Below the pieces are notes generated by a model. The model made no database searches and was not told the origin of the DNA. It was given only the letters and a program-made list of their open reading frames with translations. DNA of 64,000 bases from Pseudopedobacter sp039918235 (lineage in GTDB: Bacteria; Bacteroidota; Bacteroidia; Sphingobacteriales; Sphingobacteriaceae). Position numbers and translations under genes: made by a program. The stretch is taken from NCBI GenBank assembly GCA_039918235.1, contig JBDSHZ010000043.1, positions 29,898-93,897 on the forward strand, in the 5' to 3' direction. Position 1 is the first letter of the stretch. Every line of letters starts with the position of its first letter. Shown here piece by piece: positions 27,901 to 35,257 of this stretch.

Positions 27901-28313
27901 ACGTCACCAATATTCAGGAACGATATAATTTATATACCGAGCTTTCTAAAATTGAAACTCAAATACAACTAGATGCTTTTGCCAAGGAATTGCATGACCG
28001 TTTTGGTCCGTTGCCAAAGCAGGTGAGAGATTTGTTAAGAACGGTTGAATTGCAGTGGATTGGAAAGGAAATTGGTTTGGAAAAAATCAGTTGGAAAAAA
28101 GGAGTGCTGAGAGGATATTTTGTTTCAGATAAGCAATCCAAATATTTTGAATCAGAAGCGTTCGGTAGGATTTTATCTTTTGCACAACAAAACCCTAGAA
28201 ATGTAAATTTGAAAGAGGTTAAAAATACCTTGAGAATTGCCATTGAAGGAATCAGAACCATAGAGGATGCGATTTTTGCGCTAGAGCAAATGCGGGATCC
28301 GGTGATGATTTAG
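24963..28313 (+). CDS. mfd: Transcription-repair coupling factor Mfd
   Basis: 1116 residues from the ATG at 24963, the normal Mfd length. The ORF could open 18 codons earlier, but the -7 promoter element lies in that stretch. Domains are the UvrB-like N-terminal module, the RNA polymerase-interacting domain (GDYITHIDHGIGKYAGLEKV ... LVYADNDLLYVN), the RecG-like translocase with GDVGFGKTEIAIRAAF, DEEQKFG, TATPIPRTL and QMRGRVGRS, and the TRCF C-terminal domain. It removes stalled RNA polymerase and recruits UvrA. The last 15 codons are partly duplicated 850 bp downstream. Confidence 0.97.
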   Translation: MNIKEILEKYKTDERILKLTKAVQSKNSRIQLKGLIGSLDAFVATANYFLNHRNMVFVLPDREEANYFQADLENLMEKEVLIFPSSYRKSFDFTQTDSANVLMRAEVLNELNHASEFGNLIVTYPEAMAEKVIDRNALIKNTLEISINNKLSIEFINEFLIDYDFERTDFVYEPGQFSVRGGIVDIFSFSHDLPYRIEFFGDHIESIRTFEIEDQLSVEQVKSITIVPNVQAKFLTESNISLLEFIDRDAVIWFKDVAFTLDIIKTGHKKAVELWKALSAEQKKQNQDWIDPKFAFTNEKMIADQLNDFPVVEFGKQFFYHATEVINFDARPQPSFNKDFNLLIHNIKQNEEQKIENFILTDSSKQQERLFAIFDDLDKKVKFHPLNISIREGFIDHTLKIACYTDHQIFDRYYKYKLKRGYAKSQAITLKELRDLKPGDYITHIDHGIGKYAGLEKVEVNDKVQEMIRLVYADNDLLYVNINSLNRISKYAGKDGHQPKMNKLGTDVWDKLKKTTKKKVKDIARDLIKLYALRKAQEGMSFSPDTYLQNELEASFIYEDTPDQVKATSDVKKDMESPHPMDRLVCGDVGFGKTEIAIRAAFKAATDGKQVAILVPTTILAMQHYKTFNERLADFPVRIDYINRFKSSKQVKDTLEALKVGKVDIIIGTHKLVSKDVKFKDLGLLIIDEEQKFGVTVKEKLKQFRANVDTLTLTATPIPRTLHFSLMGARDLSIMQTPPPNRQAVQTELHVFNDKLIKEAVEYELDRDGQVFFIHNRVADLRQLGGLIQKLVPKAKIAIAHGQLEGDKLEDIMLDFIEGKYDVLIATTIIESGLDVPNANTMLINHAHMFGLSDLHQMRGRVGRSNKKAFCYLLSPPLSTLTSEARKRLSAIEEFSDLGSGFNVAMRDLDIRGSGNLLGAEQSGFIAEIGFDMYHKILDEAIQELKEDEFKGLFTDDKPRPFVSFTQIDTDMELMIPDEYVTNIQERYNLYTELSKIETQIQLDAFAKELHDRFGPLPKQVRDLLRTVELQWIGKEIGLEKISWKKGVLRGYFVSDKQSKYFESEAFGRILSFAQQNPRNVNLKEVKNTLRIAIEGIRTIEDAIFALEQMRDPVMI

Positions 28314-28315
28314 AA
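28271..28315 (+). repeat. Direct repeat, copy 1 (3' end of mfd)
   Basis: These 45 bases cover the mfd C-terminal codons (ending MRDPVMI-stop) and match 29121-29165 at 37 of 45 positions. The last 26 bases differ at a single position. The pair brackets the nucleotidyltransferase module. Confidence 0.85.
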
Positions 28316-28420
28316 AGAACAGGCCTCAGCCTGTGAAGACCATAAACTTCGGAACTAGTAATAGATTAAGCGTTCATATTTGTTGAATTTTCAATTTTAT
28401 TGATTGATAATTGAATTGGT

Positions 28421-28428
28421 TATATTTA
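28421..28428 (+). promoter_or_regulatory. Probable promoter of the nucleotidyltransferase module
   Basis: TATATTTA is one base from TAnnTTTG. A TTG lies at 28400-28402, 18 bases upstream, near the expected -33 spacing. It precedes the small partner gene by about 30 bp. Confidence 0.4.
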
Positions 28429-28458
28429 CATGTATAAATAAAACCATCTGAAAGGTCT

Positions 28459-28659
28459 ATGAAGGAACGCAAAATGCAAATGGTAATCCATAAAGTAAAA
28501 ATGGATGAAGAAGATGAGATAGATGTTCAGTTTTGGTTAGGAAAATCTGCCTCCGATAGGATTGCCGAGGTTACTAGATTAAGATATGAGTATTATACTT
28601 GGCTTTTAGGGGAATTTCCAACTCAAATTCAAAAAACTGTAAATCGGAAAAAGTTATGA
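28459..28659 (+). CDS. Small partner protein of a nucleotidyltransferase pair (uncharacterised)
   Basis: This 66-residue basic/acidic protein contains FWLGKSASDRIAEVTRLRYEYY. The pattern 'W-L-x-K-x-x-x-x-R-(I/L)-x-x-V-x-x-L-R-x-x-Y-Y' recalls small proteins I remember being encoded next to nucleotidyltransferases in many bacteria. It has no signal or membrane segment. Its stop overlaps the start of the nucleotidyltransferase as ATGA, so expression is coupled. It could be an antitoxin or adaptor for the enzyme. No function has been assigned that I know of. Confidence 0.7.
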   Translation: MKERKMQMVIHKVKMDEEDEIDVQFWLGKSASDRIAEVTRLRYEYYTWLLGEFPTQIQKTVNRKKL

Positions 28660-29120
28660 TTTTTGAGCAAGATTTTATAGATTTTGTTCAGTTAATGAAC
28701 CAACATGAAGTAAAATATCTGATTGTTGGCGCACATGCTCTTTCTTTTCATGGAAGACCTAGACATACTGGTGATTTAGATATTTGGATCAAACCTGATT
28801 TAGCCAATGCTAGCAAAATGATTTCTGTTATCCAAGATTTTGGTTTTGGCTCTTTGGGATTGAGTGAAGCCGATTTTTTACTAGAAAATTATGTTACTCA
28901 ATTGGGTTATCCTCCTTTAAGAATAGATATTCTAAATGCAATTTCAGGAGTAAATTTTGATGAAGCCTATTTAGAAAAAGTTGAAACAGAAGTAGATGAT
29001 TTGAAAATAGTATTCATCAGTATAAATGATTTTATTAAGAATAAGCAAGCTACCGGCAGGGCAAAAGATTTGGGTGACATTGAAAGCTTAACCAAGAAAA
29101 ATAAAACCAAAAAAAAGTGA
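28656..29120 (+). CDS. Nucleotidyltransferase of the DUF6036/AbiEii-like group
   Basis: About 154 residues from the ATG at 28656; a longer reading frame upstream overlaps the partner gene and is not needed. The active-site region is VGAHALSFHGRPRHTGDLDIWI, with the Asp-x-Asp pair of polymerase-beta-like nucleotidyltransferases, and a later PLRIDIL segment provides the third carboxylate. The C-terminus ends in a helical lysine-rich tail around ATGRAKDLGDIESL, as in AbiEii-like proteins. Such enzymes can modify RNA, tRNA or proteins and often act in toxin-antitoxin pairs. The target is unknown. Confidence 0.82.
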   Translation: MIFEQDFIDFVQLMNQHEVKYLIVGAHALSFHGRPRHTGDLDIWIKPDLANASKMISVIQDFGFGSLGLSEADFLLENYVTQLGYPPLRIDILNAISGVNFDEAYLEKVETEVDDLKIVFISINDFIKNKQATGRAKDLGDIESLTKKNKTKKK

Positions 29121-29165
29121 TGTTTTTGCTTTGGAGTACATGCGGGATTCGGTGATGATTTAGAA
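29121..29165 (+). pseudogene. Second, diverged copy of the mfd 3' end
   Basis: Read in frame, this segment encodes VFALEYMRDSVMI-stop, against IFALEQMRDPVMI-stop at the end of mfd. It is 37/45 identical in DNA to 28271-28315. It begins directly after the nucleotidyltransferase stop and has no body of its own, so it is a remnant tail left by insertion or recombination. Confidence 0.8.
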
Positions 29166-29291
29166 TAATGATTAGCGGGTTCTTTATTTAAAAGCTGGCT
29201 TAAACTAAAAAAATTTGGTTTATTTGCGTAATAAACACCCATTTATCACATTAGATTTCTAAAAACCTTCTGAAATCATTTCCTTTGTCTT

Positions 29292-30290
29292 ATGGATAGC
29301 TTTAAATTTTACTTTATTCTAATCACGCTTTCTCTGGTTTTCTTAACGGTTAGGAATACGCAGGCTCAAGAAAATAGGATAGATTCTATAGAAGTATATG
29401 AGATTCAGCCTAAAAAAAATCCTTTTTATAGCAGGCCCCCAATTTTTTTTATCTATAAAAGAGTTTTGCCAATAAGTACTATAGATTTAAAAGTTAACTA
29501 TTGGAAAACCAATTTAATTTTCGGTATCAATTTAAATCAAGCTGCATTTAGTGATAATTGGAGTTCTGGCGGGGTAAATTCTATTGCATTAGGTTCGTTG
29601 TTAAGCTATAAAGCAGAGTATGATAAATCAGGTAAAAACTTTACTTCAGTAGTGGAACTAAAATATGGCAAACTAAAAAACAAAGGACAGTTAGAGCGTA
29701 AAACTAATGACCGTATTTTTTTTGATAACAAGGGCGCAATTGCTCTTTCAAAAAACTGGAGCTTTTTTGGTTCTGTGAGTTTTGAATCACAGTTTGATTT
29801 AGGTTATACTTACGGTAAAGACGCTCAAGGACTTGAAACCAGAAAAGTGATTTCTAAATTTATGGCACCTGGTTATTTAACGGAATCTGTAGGTTTTGAA
29901 TATCAGCCAAAAAAATATTTTAGTCTTCGTTTAGGTACGGGTACTGCCCGCCAAACATTTTTATTAGATACCACATTATATAAAAACAACCCTAAAAACT
30001 TTGGTGTTGATATCGGTAAAAAATTTAGAAACGAGCTGGCTTTTCAGGCTGTTGCCAATTTTGATAAGGATATTATAGAAAACCTGAACCTTAAATCAAG
30101 GTACCTGCTTTTTGCTGCTTATGAAAAACTTACCGGGATTGATCAACGCCTTGACGTTACTTTAACCGCAAAAGTAAATAAATTGATTAACGTAACTGTA
30201 GGAGCTACCGCTTTATACGATGACGACTTTAGTGGAGATATCCAATATAGCCAAAGTTTGGCTTTAGGGGTTTTGTTTAAACTCCGATAA
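29292..30290 (+). CDS. DUF3078 outer-membrane beta-barrel protein
   Basis: The 332-residue protein has a signal peptide ending NTQAQ. Its mature part is rich in alternating polar/hydrophobic strands, with the DUF3078 motif NLNQAAFSDNWSSGGVNSIALG and a final aromatic strand ending in Arg (LALGVLFKLR). These features mark an outer-membrane barrel of Bacteroidota. The function is unknown. It is a single gene downstream of the mfd-linked module. Confidence 0.85.
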   Translation: MDSFKFYFILITLSLVFLTVRNTQAQENRIDSIEVYEIQPKKNPFYSRPPIFFIYKRVLPISTIDLKVNYWKTNLIFGINLNQAAFSDNWSSGGVNSIALGSLLSYKAEYDKSGKNFTSVVELKYGKLKNKGQLERKTNDRIFFDNKGAIALSKNWSFFGSVSFESQFDLGYTYGKDAQGLETRKVISKFMAPGYLTESVGFEYQPKKYFSLRLGTGTARQTFLLDTTLYKNNPKNFGVDIGKKFRNELAFQAVANFDKDIIENLNLKSRYLLFAAYEKLTGIDQRLDVTLTAKVNKLINVTVGATALYDDDFSGDIQYSQSLALGVLFKLR

Positions 30291-30298
30291 AATAAAAA

Positions 30299-30323
30299 AG
30301 GCGCCCCACGTTCCGGGGCGCCT
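30299..30323 (-). terminator. GC-rich terminator of the DUF5916 gene
   Basis: AGGCGCCCC and GGGGCGCCT form a perfect 9-bp stem around a 7-nt loop. The T-run (TTTTTTATTTT) lies on the minus strand, so it ends the leftward gene, 20 bp after its stop codon. Confidence 0.88.
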
Positions 30324-30342
30324 ACCTGCATTAACACTTTTA

Positions 30343-32778
30343 TTAACTAACTTTCTCCCTCAACTGCAGATAATCGAGGTAGTAAAGGATCTTTACCGAA
30401 AAGGTTTTATTTTGTGGTGCGCCCAATGTTTCTCTGAAATTTTTAAAATAATTCACTGATTGAACATTTGGTACAATTGGGGCATAATCTTTATAGGCAA
30501 CACTTAACTCGCTACCTGGCGCAAAACGCCATAAATAAATCATATCTACATTAAAGGAGTTGAAATTACGGTCAAGGTTTTGAGTAAATTGTGAATTTTC
30601 TGCTAAAAAACCATCTTGCATTAAAGTATAGAACTCTCTGTTAATCAGCTTAGACCAGTAATGTCTTGCAGTTAAGTTGATACCCATTTTATTATTGAAA
30701 GTATATTTTATACTTAATGAGTTCTCTACTGTTCTTACATTTCTTCTGGAAAAAATAATATTTTGGTTTGCATCGGTTGTGATATAACCAGCATAGTTAT
30801 TTCTTGGATTATAGTTAAGATCAAAAGAAATTCTAAGCTTATCACTTGCTCTAAAATTTTGATAAATATTATAAGCATAGCCTTGGCCACCAAATAAGTG
30901 TTTTGCTCTGTAGGCAAAGAAAGCACCACCGCTTAATTTTTTTGATCCATTAGAATTAAAGCCAAAATTAAAGCCTTCTGTTGCCGGAGTTTTATAGAAT
31001 CTGCCGGTTGCCCTTGGTTCATAAAAGTCATTGCCTTCTGGTTGTATATCTATATTGGTATGAACTGACCATAAGTTTTTGAACTGCATGTAACCACCAC
31101 CATAAAGACCTTTAGATTGATAGGTGCCAGGTTTATATCTGCTGGTGTAATCGGCGTTACCCCAAACTTCTAATTGGTTATACAATTTAGTAGGTTTATA
31201 CCAATTATATCCAAGGTAAATACTGTTGCTTATATAATTATTGTTAAATAAAATGCCTAAATCATTAGGATCATATTTATCGTCAACAAATGAAAATTCG
31301 TAGTTATAATTGAAATTTCCACTTCTTTTTCCTGGGTTGATAGAGTAGCTGTATCCCACAGAAGGTTTGGTAAAATCACCACCAAATAAGTGGCTCATTT
31401 TCGCACCTCCATTTAAATTGTATTTGTTTTCTTTGGCATTTAAATCAAACACCAAAGCGCTTACATTGGCATCATAAGTATCTCCAGCCCTTAAAACATT
31501 AGAATTGATAAAAGAAACGGAAGAATTATTCTTCAAATTTTGATCTAGCACTAAAATATTATAGTTGCTTAAAGGAGCGGTTTCAACCACTTCTCTGGTG
31601 CCGTCCGAGTGCTCCAAAATCGATTCTGTTTTTTTGGTAACCGCGTTAAAAACACCAATTCCTAAACCTTTTGCTGTTCTGCCTGAAATTTTTGTTGCAT
31701 TAATTAACTTTGTCTGAGAAGGATTATCTATAATCTTGTCGCCCGATCCTAATGCATTATTAAATTTGTAAGCGTTAATAGGGCTAGAACCCACTCTTCT
31801 GGAATAAAACAGATTTCCTTTACTAAACAGCTCCGTTCCTTCGGTAAAAAACTGTCTGTTTTCATTGTACTGTACTTCAAAAGGAGTGAGGTTTAATATT
31901 TGATTGTCAGACTGTACCTGACCAAAATCAGGAATTAAAGTCATGTCTAATGTGAAACTTTCATTAATCCCGTACTTAACATCCATACCACCATTAAAAG
32001 AAGTAGTGGTATTTTTAACATCAGCTTGGTTGTAAGGGTAATTGTTTACATAAGTTGATATATAGGGGCTAAAAGAAAGTCGGAGAGGGGAGGTTATTTT
32101 TTCAATCCCAACAAGTTCCCCTTCCTGATTGACAAAGCCATTTTTCTTAGGGTCAAGCTCATTCCACGTTAATTTTTGCTGAGATTTCCTTCTGCTTCTT
32201 ACAATATTAAACCCCCAATTCTGGATATCTTTATTAGAAAATCTTAATGCCGAGTAGGGTATTCTCATTTCTGCAACCCATACATTCCCAGTAATTTTTA
32301 CTGCACTTTCCCAAACGGCATTCCAGTTGTCATCCTCTCCCTGAGCAGAGAATTTAGCATCAAACTGAACACCTGCAGCAGTTACTGCAAATTCCTGTGC
32401 ATTAATTTTGTCGTTATAAGTATCTAAAATCACATCAATGAAATCCGCATTTCCAATCTGATCACGGTTGGTTAATTCATGGGAAATGTCTTTTTCATCC
32501 ACCTCAGTCATTCTGGCAGCAAAATAAATGGCTTGATCATCGTACAAAACATAAACCTCCGTTTTGTGAGCTTCATCTTCTTTTATTCCCGGAACGGGTT
32601 CAAAAGCGATGAAATTGTTGGCCAAAGGAGCGTCTTTCCAAATGGCCTCGTCTAGTACACCGTCAATTTTTGGCGCTTCCAAAGTTTTTTTTGCGGGCAA
32701 TGTTTTAAAAGTAGATTGTGCCTTAACACTCCGAAAAAAGCATAAAATTAAAGTAAAGGCAATTAAAAATTTCATCAA
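30343..32778 (-). CDS. DUF5916 outer-membrane protein with N-terminal CBM9-like domain
   Basis: This 811-residue protein has a signal peptide ending SVKAQ. Residues 25-230 resemble a carbohydrate-binding family 9 fold (KIDGVLDEAIWKDAPLANNF ... WVAEMRIPYSALRF). From about 235 to the end is a large beta-barrel of the DUF5916 family, with many aromatic strands (for example VDMIYLWRFAPGSELSVAYKD). It is a surface or outer-membrane protein of unknown substrate, common in Bacteroidota. It is a single gene with its own promoter motif and terminator. Confidence 0.87.
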   Translation of the reverse strand: MMKFLIAFTLILCFFRSVKAQSTFKTLPAKKTLEAPKIDGVLDEAIWKDAPLANNFIAFEPVPGIKEDEAHKTEVYVLYDDQAIYFAARMTEVDEKDISHELTNRDQIGNADFIDVILDTYNDKINAQEFAVTAAGVQFDAKFSAQGEDDNWNAVWESAVKITGNVWVAEMRIPYSALRFSNKDIQNWGFNIVRSRRKSQQKLTWNELDPKKNGFVNQEGELVGIEKITSPLRLSFSPYISTYVNNYPYNQADVKNTTTSFNGGMDVKYGINESFTLDMTLIPDFGQVQSDNQILNLTPFEVQYNENRQFFTEGTELFSKGNLFYSRRVGSSPINAYKFNNALGSGDKIIDNPSQTKLINATKISGRTAKGLGIGVFNAVTKKTESILEHSDGTREVVETAPLSNYNILVLDQNLKNNSSVSFINSNVLRAGDTYDANVSALVFDLNAKENKYNLNGGAKMSHLFGGDFTKPSVGYSYSINPGKRSGNFNYNYEFSFVDDKYDPNDLGILFNNNYISNSIYLGYNWYKPTKLYNQLEVWGNADYTSRYKPGTYQSKGLYGGGYMQFKNLWSVHTNIDIQPEGNDFYEPRATGRFYKTPATEGFNFGFNSNGSKKLSGGAFFAYRAKHLFGGQGYAYNIYQNFRASDKLRISFDLNYNPRNNYAGYITTDANQNIIFSRRNVRTVENSLSIKYTFNNKMGINLTARHYWSKLINREFYTLMQDGFLAENSQFTQNLDRNFNSFNVDMIYLWRFAPGSELSVAYKDYAPIVPNVQSVNYFKNFRETLGAPQNKTFSVKILYYLDYLQLREKVS

Positions 32779-32806
32779 TTAGTACAAGGTTTGATGTATT
32801 AGACGC

Positions 32807-32814
32807 CAAAACTA
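32807..32814 (-). promoter_or_regulatory. -7 promoter element of the DUF5916 gene
   Basis: Read on the minus strand this is TAGTTTTG, matching TAnnTTTG, 28 bases before the start codon at 32778. A -33 element at good spacing was not clear. Confidence 0.5.
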
Positions 32815-32977
32815 GCCAAACGTTGCAGGCAACTCAGTTAAATATTTGTTAAAGGTTTAATTGTAACGGAAATATTATGCTGACTGTGTTTTCTTGGTAG
32901 ATTGATTTCCATCAAATGTTTTCATCCAAAATGATAACTTTGCAAATCAATGTTGAAAACTAGGTAATTTCTTTTTT

Positions 32978-32985
32978 TAAGTTTG
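32978..32985 (+). promoter_or_regulatory. -7 promoter element directly before RNA element copy 1
   Basis: TAAGTTTG matches TAnnTTTG. A TTG at 32953-32955 lies 22 bases upstream, a reasonable -33 spacing. The predicted start point falls at the first bases of the structured element. A second TAACTTTG at 32935-32942 could serve as an upstream start. Confidence 0.6.
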
Positions 32986-32989
32986 TATA

Positions 32990-33063
32990 GCGTTAACGAT
33001 TGAAGCGACATCCTTTTTTCTATTTCAGAAAAAAGATACAGCGGAAAGCGTGTTAAAACGCCC
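32990..33063 (+). ncRNA. Structured RNA element, copy 1 (ffh leader or independent small RNA)
   Basis: The element is 74 nt. It starts GCGTTAACGATTGAAGCGACATC, counted as two parts GCGTTAACGATT and GAAGCGACATC. A hairpin of CTTTTTTCT, ATTTC loop and AGAAAAAAG follows, and it ends ATACAGC-GG-AAAGC ... AACGCCC. The outer GCGTT and AACGC ends can pair. Copy 2 at 42241-42310 keeps both flanks but has a different central stem, so pairing is conserved while sequence is not. It ends 73 bp before the ffh ATG. It might correspond to a known Bacteroidota RNA family such as Flavo-1; I cannot check. Confidence 0.65.
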
Positions 33064-33136
33064 ATTACATTTTCTTAAAACATTAAACATCCTTGTTTTA
33101 ATTCTAAATCAAAATATTTAAAAAGGAAATTATATC

Positions 33137-34483
33137 ATGTTTGATAATTTGCAGGATAAGCTCGAAGGAGCGTTTAAAGTATTAAAAGGACAGGGAAGTA
33201 TTTCCGAAATTAACGTGGCAGAAACCATGAAAGAGATTAGAAAAGCTCTTCTGGATGCTGACGTTAACTATAAAACCGCTAAAACATTTACTGAAGAGGT
33301 AAAGCAGAAGGCTTTAGGTCAAAACGTACTGACTGCAATTTCTCCAGGTCAGTTGCTCACCAAAATCATGAATGATGAGCTGACTACTTTAATGGGTGGA
33401 AGCGTAGAGGAACTGGATATTAAAACCAACCCGACTGTAATTTTAATCGCCGGCTTAAATGGTGCGGGTAAAACAACTTTCACCGGAAAGCTTGCGCATT
33501 ACCTAAAAACACAGAAAGGCAAAAAACCTTTATTGGTGGCTGGTGACGTTTATCGCCCTGCAGCGATTGATCAATTAGAAGTTTTAGCCGGACAAGTGGG
33601 TGCAGAGGTTTACACCAACCGTGAATCTACCAATCCTGTAGCTATTGCTATGGAAGGGATTGCCTTCGGAAAGAAAAACGGAAACAACATCATTATTATT
33701 GATACCGCAGGTCGTTTAACATTAGACGATGCGCTAATGGACGAGATTGCCGAAGTAAAGAAGGCAACACAGCCACAGGAAATTTTATTTGTGGTAGATT
33801 CCATGACCGGCCAAGATGCTGTAAATACTGCTAAAGTATTTAACGATCGTTTGGATTTTACCGGTGTGGTTTTGACCAAATTAGACGGTGATACACGCGG
33901 TGGTGCAGCTTTATCTATTAAATCGGTGGTTAACAAACCGATTAAATTTATAGGTACTGGCGAGAAAATGGATGCGCTGGATGTGTTTTATCCAGACAGG
34001 ATGGCTTCCCGTATTTTGGGAATGGGTGATGTGATTTCCTTAGTTGAAAGAGCGCAACAACAGTTTGACGAGAAGGAATCTGCTGCTTTGCAGAAGAAAA
34101 TCCGTAAAAATAAATTTGATTTTAACGATTTCTTGAGCCAGATTCAACAGATTAAGAAGATGGGTAACATCAAAGATTTGATGGGCATGATACCAGGCGT
34201 AGGCAAAATGATGAAGAACGTGGATATTGACGAAAATGCTTTTAAAGGCATCGAATCTATCATACAATCCATGACACCTTTTGAACGTGAAAACCCAGAT
34301 AGCATTAACCAAAACCGCAGAACCCGCATTGCAAAAGGTAGCGGAACCGATATGGCGGAAGTAAACAAGCTCATTAAACAGTTTGAAGATATGCGTAAAG
34401 TGATGAAGCAATTCTCTGATCCATCTGCCATGATGAAAATGCAAAAGATGATGAAGGGAATGCCTGGAGGGGGAATGCGTTAA
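33137..34483 (+). CDS. ffh: Signal recognition particle protein Ffh
   Basis: This 448-residue GTPase has the N-domain helical bundle, G1 GLNGAGKTTFTGK near residue 105, DTAGR, TKLDGDTRGG and the closing GTGEKMDAL. The C-terminal M domain is methionine-rich and ends MMKMQKMMKGMPGGGMR, which binds 4.5S RNA and signal peptides. It targets nascent membrane and secreted proteins to FtsY and the translocon. The length is normal. It is a single gene with a structured leader and a good terminator. Confidence 0.97.
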   Translation: MFDNLQDKLEGAFKVLKGQGSISEINVAETMKEIRKALLDADVNYKTAKTFTEEVKQKALGQNVLTAISPGQLLTKIMNDELTTLMGGSVEELDIKTNPTVILIAGLNGAGKTTFTGKLAHYLKTQKGKKPLLVAGDVYRPAAIDQLEVLAGQVGAEVYTNRESTNPVAIAMEGIAFGKKNGNNIIIIDTAGRLTLDDALMDEIAEVKKATQPQEILFVVDSMTGQDAVNTAKVFNDRLDFTGVVLTKLDGDTRGGAALSIKSVVNKPIKFIGTGEKMDALDVFYPDRMASRILGMGDVISLVERAQQQFDEKESAALQKKIRKNKFDFNDFLSQIQQIKKMGNIKDLMGMIPGVGKMMKNVDIDENAFKGIESIIQSMTPFERENPDSINQNRRTRIAKGSGTDMAEVNKLIKQFEDMRKVMKQFSDPSAMMKMQKMMKGMPGGGMR

Positions 34484-34532
34484 AAGCGGAAGGCTTAAGG
34501 CAGAAAGCTTAAAGCGTATGATCAAAATATAT

Positions 34533-34565
34533 AAAGCCTAAGAATTAGTTCTTGGGCTTTTTTAT
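34533..34565 (+). terminator. Terminator of ffh
   Basis: AAAGCCTAAGAA and TTCTTGGGCTTT pair over 12 bp (one G-U) around a TTAG loop, followed by a T-run. It starts 49 bp past the ffh stop. Confidence 0.88.
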
Positions 34566-34598
34566 TTTGAAATAAGTAGCATTATTGCTACTTTGATT

Positions 34599-34781
34599 GT
34601 GAAGGTTAAAGAGGTCCTTAAAATTTTGAAAAAAGATGGTTAGGAAGTGAAGAACCAAAAGGGAAGTCATATTCAATTGATTCACAACACAAAAAAAGGA
34701 AAAGTTATACTTCCTAACCATTCAGGAGATATACCTATCGGAACATTAAATTCCATTCTTAAACAATCAGGACTCAAATAA
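34599..34781 (+). pseudogene. hicA: hicA toxin pseudogene with an in-frame amber codon
   Basis: From the GTG at 34599 the frame reads VKVKEVLKILKKDG, then TAG at 34641-34643, then EVKNQKGSHIQLIHNTKKGK and onward to LNSILKQSGLK before TAA. This is the complete HicA fold, including GSHxxxxH with the catalytic histidine and the GTLNSILKQ ending. The TAG sits where HicA normally has a tryptophan (DGW), so TGG to TAG is the simple explanation. The toxin should be dead unless the stop is read through. It lies upstream of hicB in the usual toxin-antitoxin order. Confidence 0.82.
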
Positions 34782-34800
34782 TTAATTTTAATTAAGCATC

Positions 34801-35180
34801 ATGTTAAAGGAAAAACAATATTAATTGTAGAAAAAGGTGCAGATGGAGTTTATTGGGGACGGGTAAATATAAATGATAATTTAATTTTTGAAACTGGAGA
34901 AACCATCCAGAAATTATCTGATAAAATGAAAGTCGCTATTTTAAATATTGAAGACATAGAGGTTGAGGAATTTGAAATCCAATTTGATATTTCGGCATTG
35001 TTCAAGAAATTCGATTATTTAAACATTTCTAAAGTTGCAGATAGGGCTGGTATTAATCCAAGTCTTTTAAGACAGTATGTTTCTCAGGTTAAAAATCCAT
35101 CCGAGGTTCAAGCTAAAAAATTAGAGAATACATTACATATTCTTGCCGATGAATTGAAGGGAATTCATATTTATGCTTGA
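34801..35180 (+). pseudogene. hicB: hicB antitoxin with broken 5' end
   Basis: The frame encoding KTILIVEKGADGVYWGRVN and onward has no ATG, GTG or TTG until 34926, well inside the conserved domain. An ATG at 34801 is out of frame; one extra A in the A5 run at 34811-34815 would join it and give MLKEKTILIVEKG. So a one-base deletion, or a sequencing error, has detached the start. From 34926 an 84-residue C-terminal piece remains open, with the helix-turn-helix ISKVADRAGINPSLLRQYVSQVKNP. That part could still bind DNA if translated. Confidence 0.78.
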
Positions 35181-35257
35181 ATAATTGAATCCGAATCACA
35201 AATATTAAATAAGCCTGACTTTAGCTTCGCTTTAATGAAATACCTTCGGTTCAATTT

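Larger units (their letters stand above)
32779..33136. other. 358-bp intergenic region between the DUF5916 gene and ffh
   Basis: It contains the DUF5916 promoter, two TAnnTTTG motifs reading toward ffh (32935-32942 and 32978-32985) and one copy of the structured RNA element (32990-33063). No ORF of convincing length and no SRP RNA were seen. Confidence 0.7.

Noticed and set aside
28319..28334. ACAGGC-CTCA-GCCTGT hairpin after mfd as a terminator
   Set aside because: Only a 6-bp stem and no T-run follows; could be chance.
32935..32942. TAACTTTG as the main ffh promoter
   Set aside because: Matches the -7 consensus but has no -33 partner; the motif at 32978 has better spacing and sits directly before the RNA element. 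Kept only as an alternative.
34484..34520. AAGCGGAAGGCTTAAGGCAGAAAG-like sequence after ffh, similar in style to 46790-46828 before ruvX
   Set aside because: Low-complexity similarity only; the alignment is too loose to call a repeat family.
34040..34525. 161-residue minus-strand ORF antisense to ffh
   Set aside because: Mirror of the ffh M domain; His/Leu/Phe-rich composition typical of an antisense frame.
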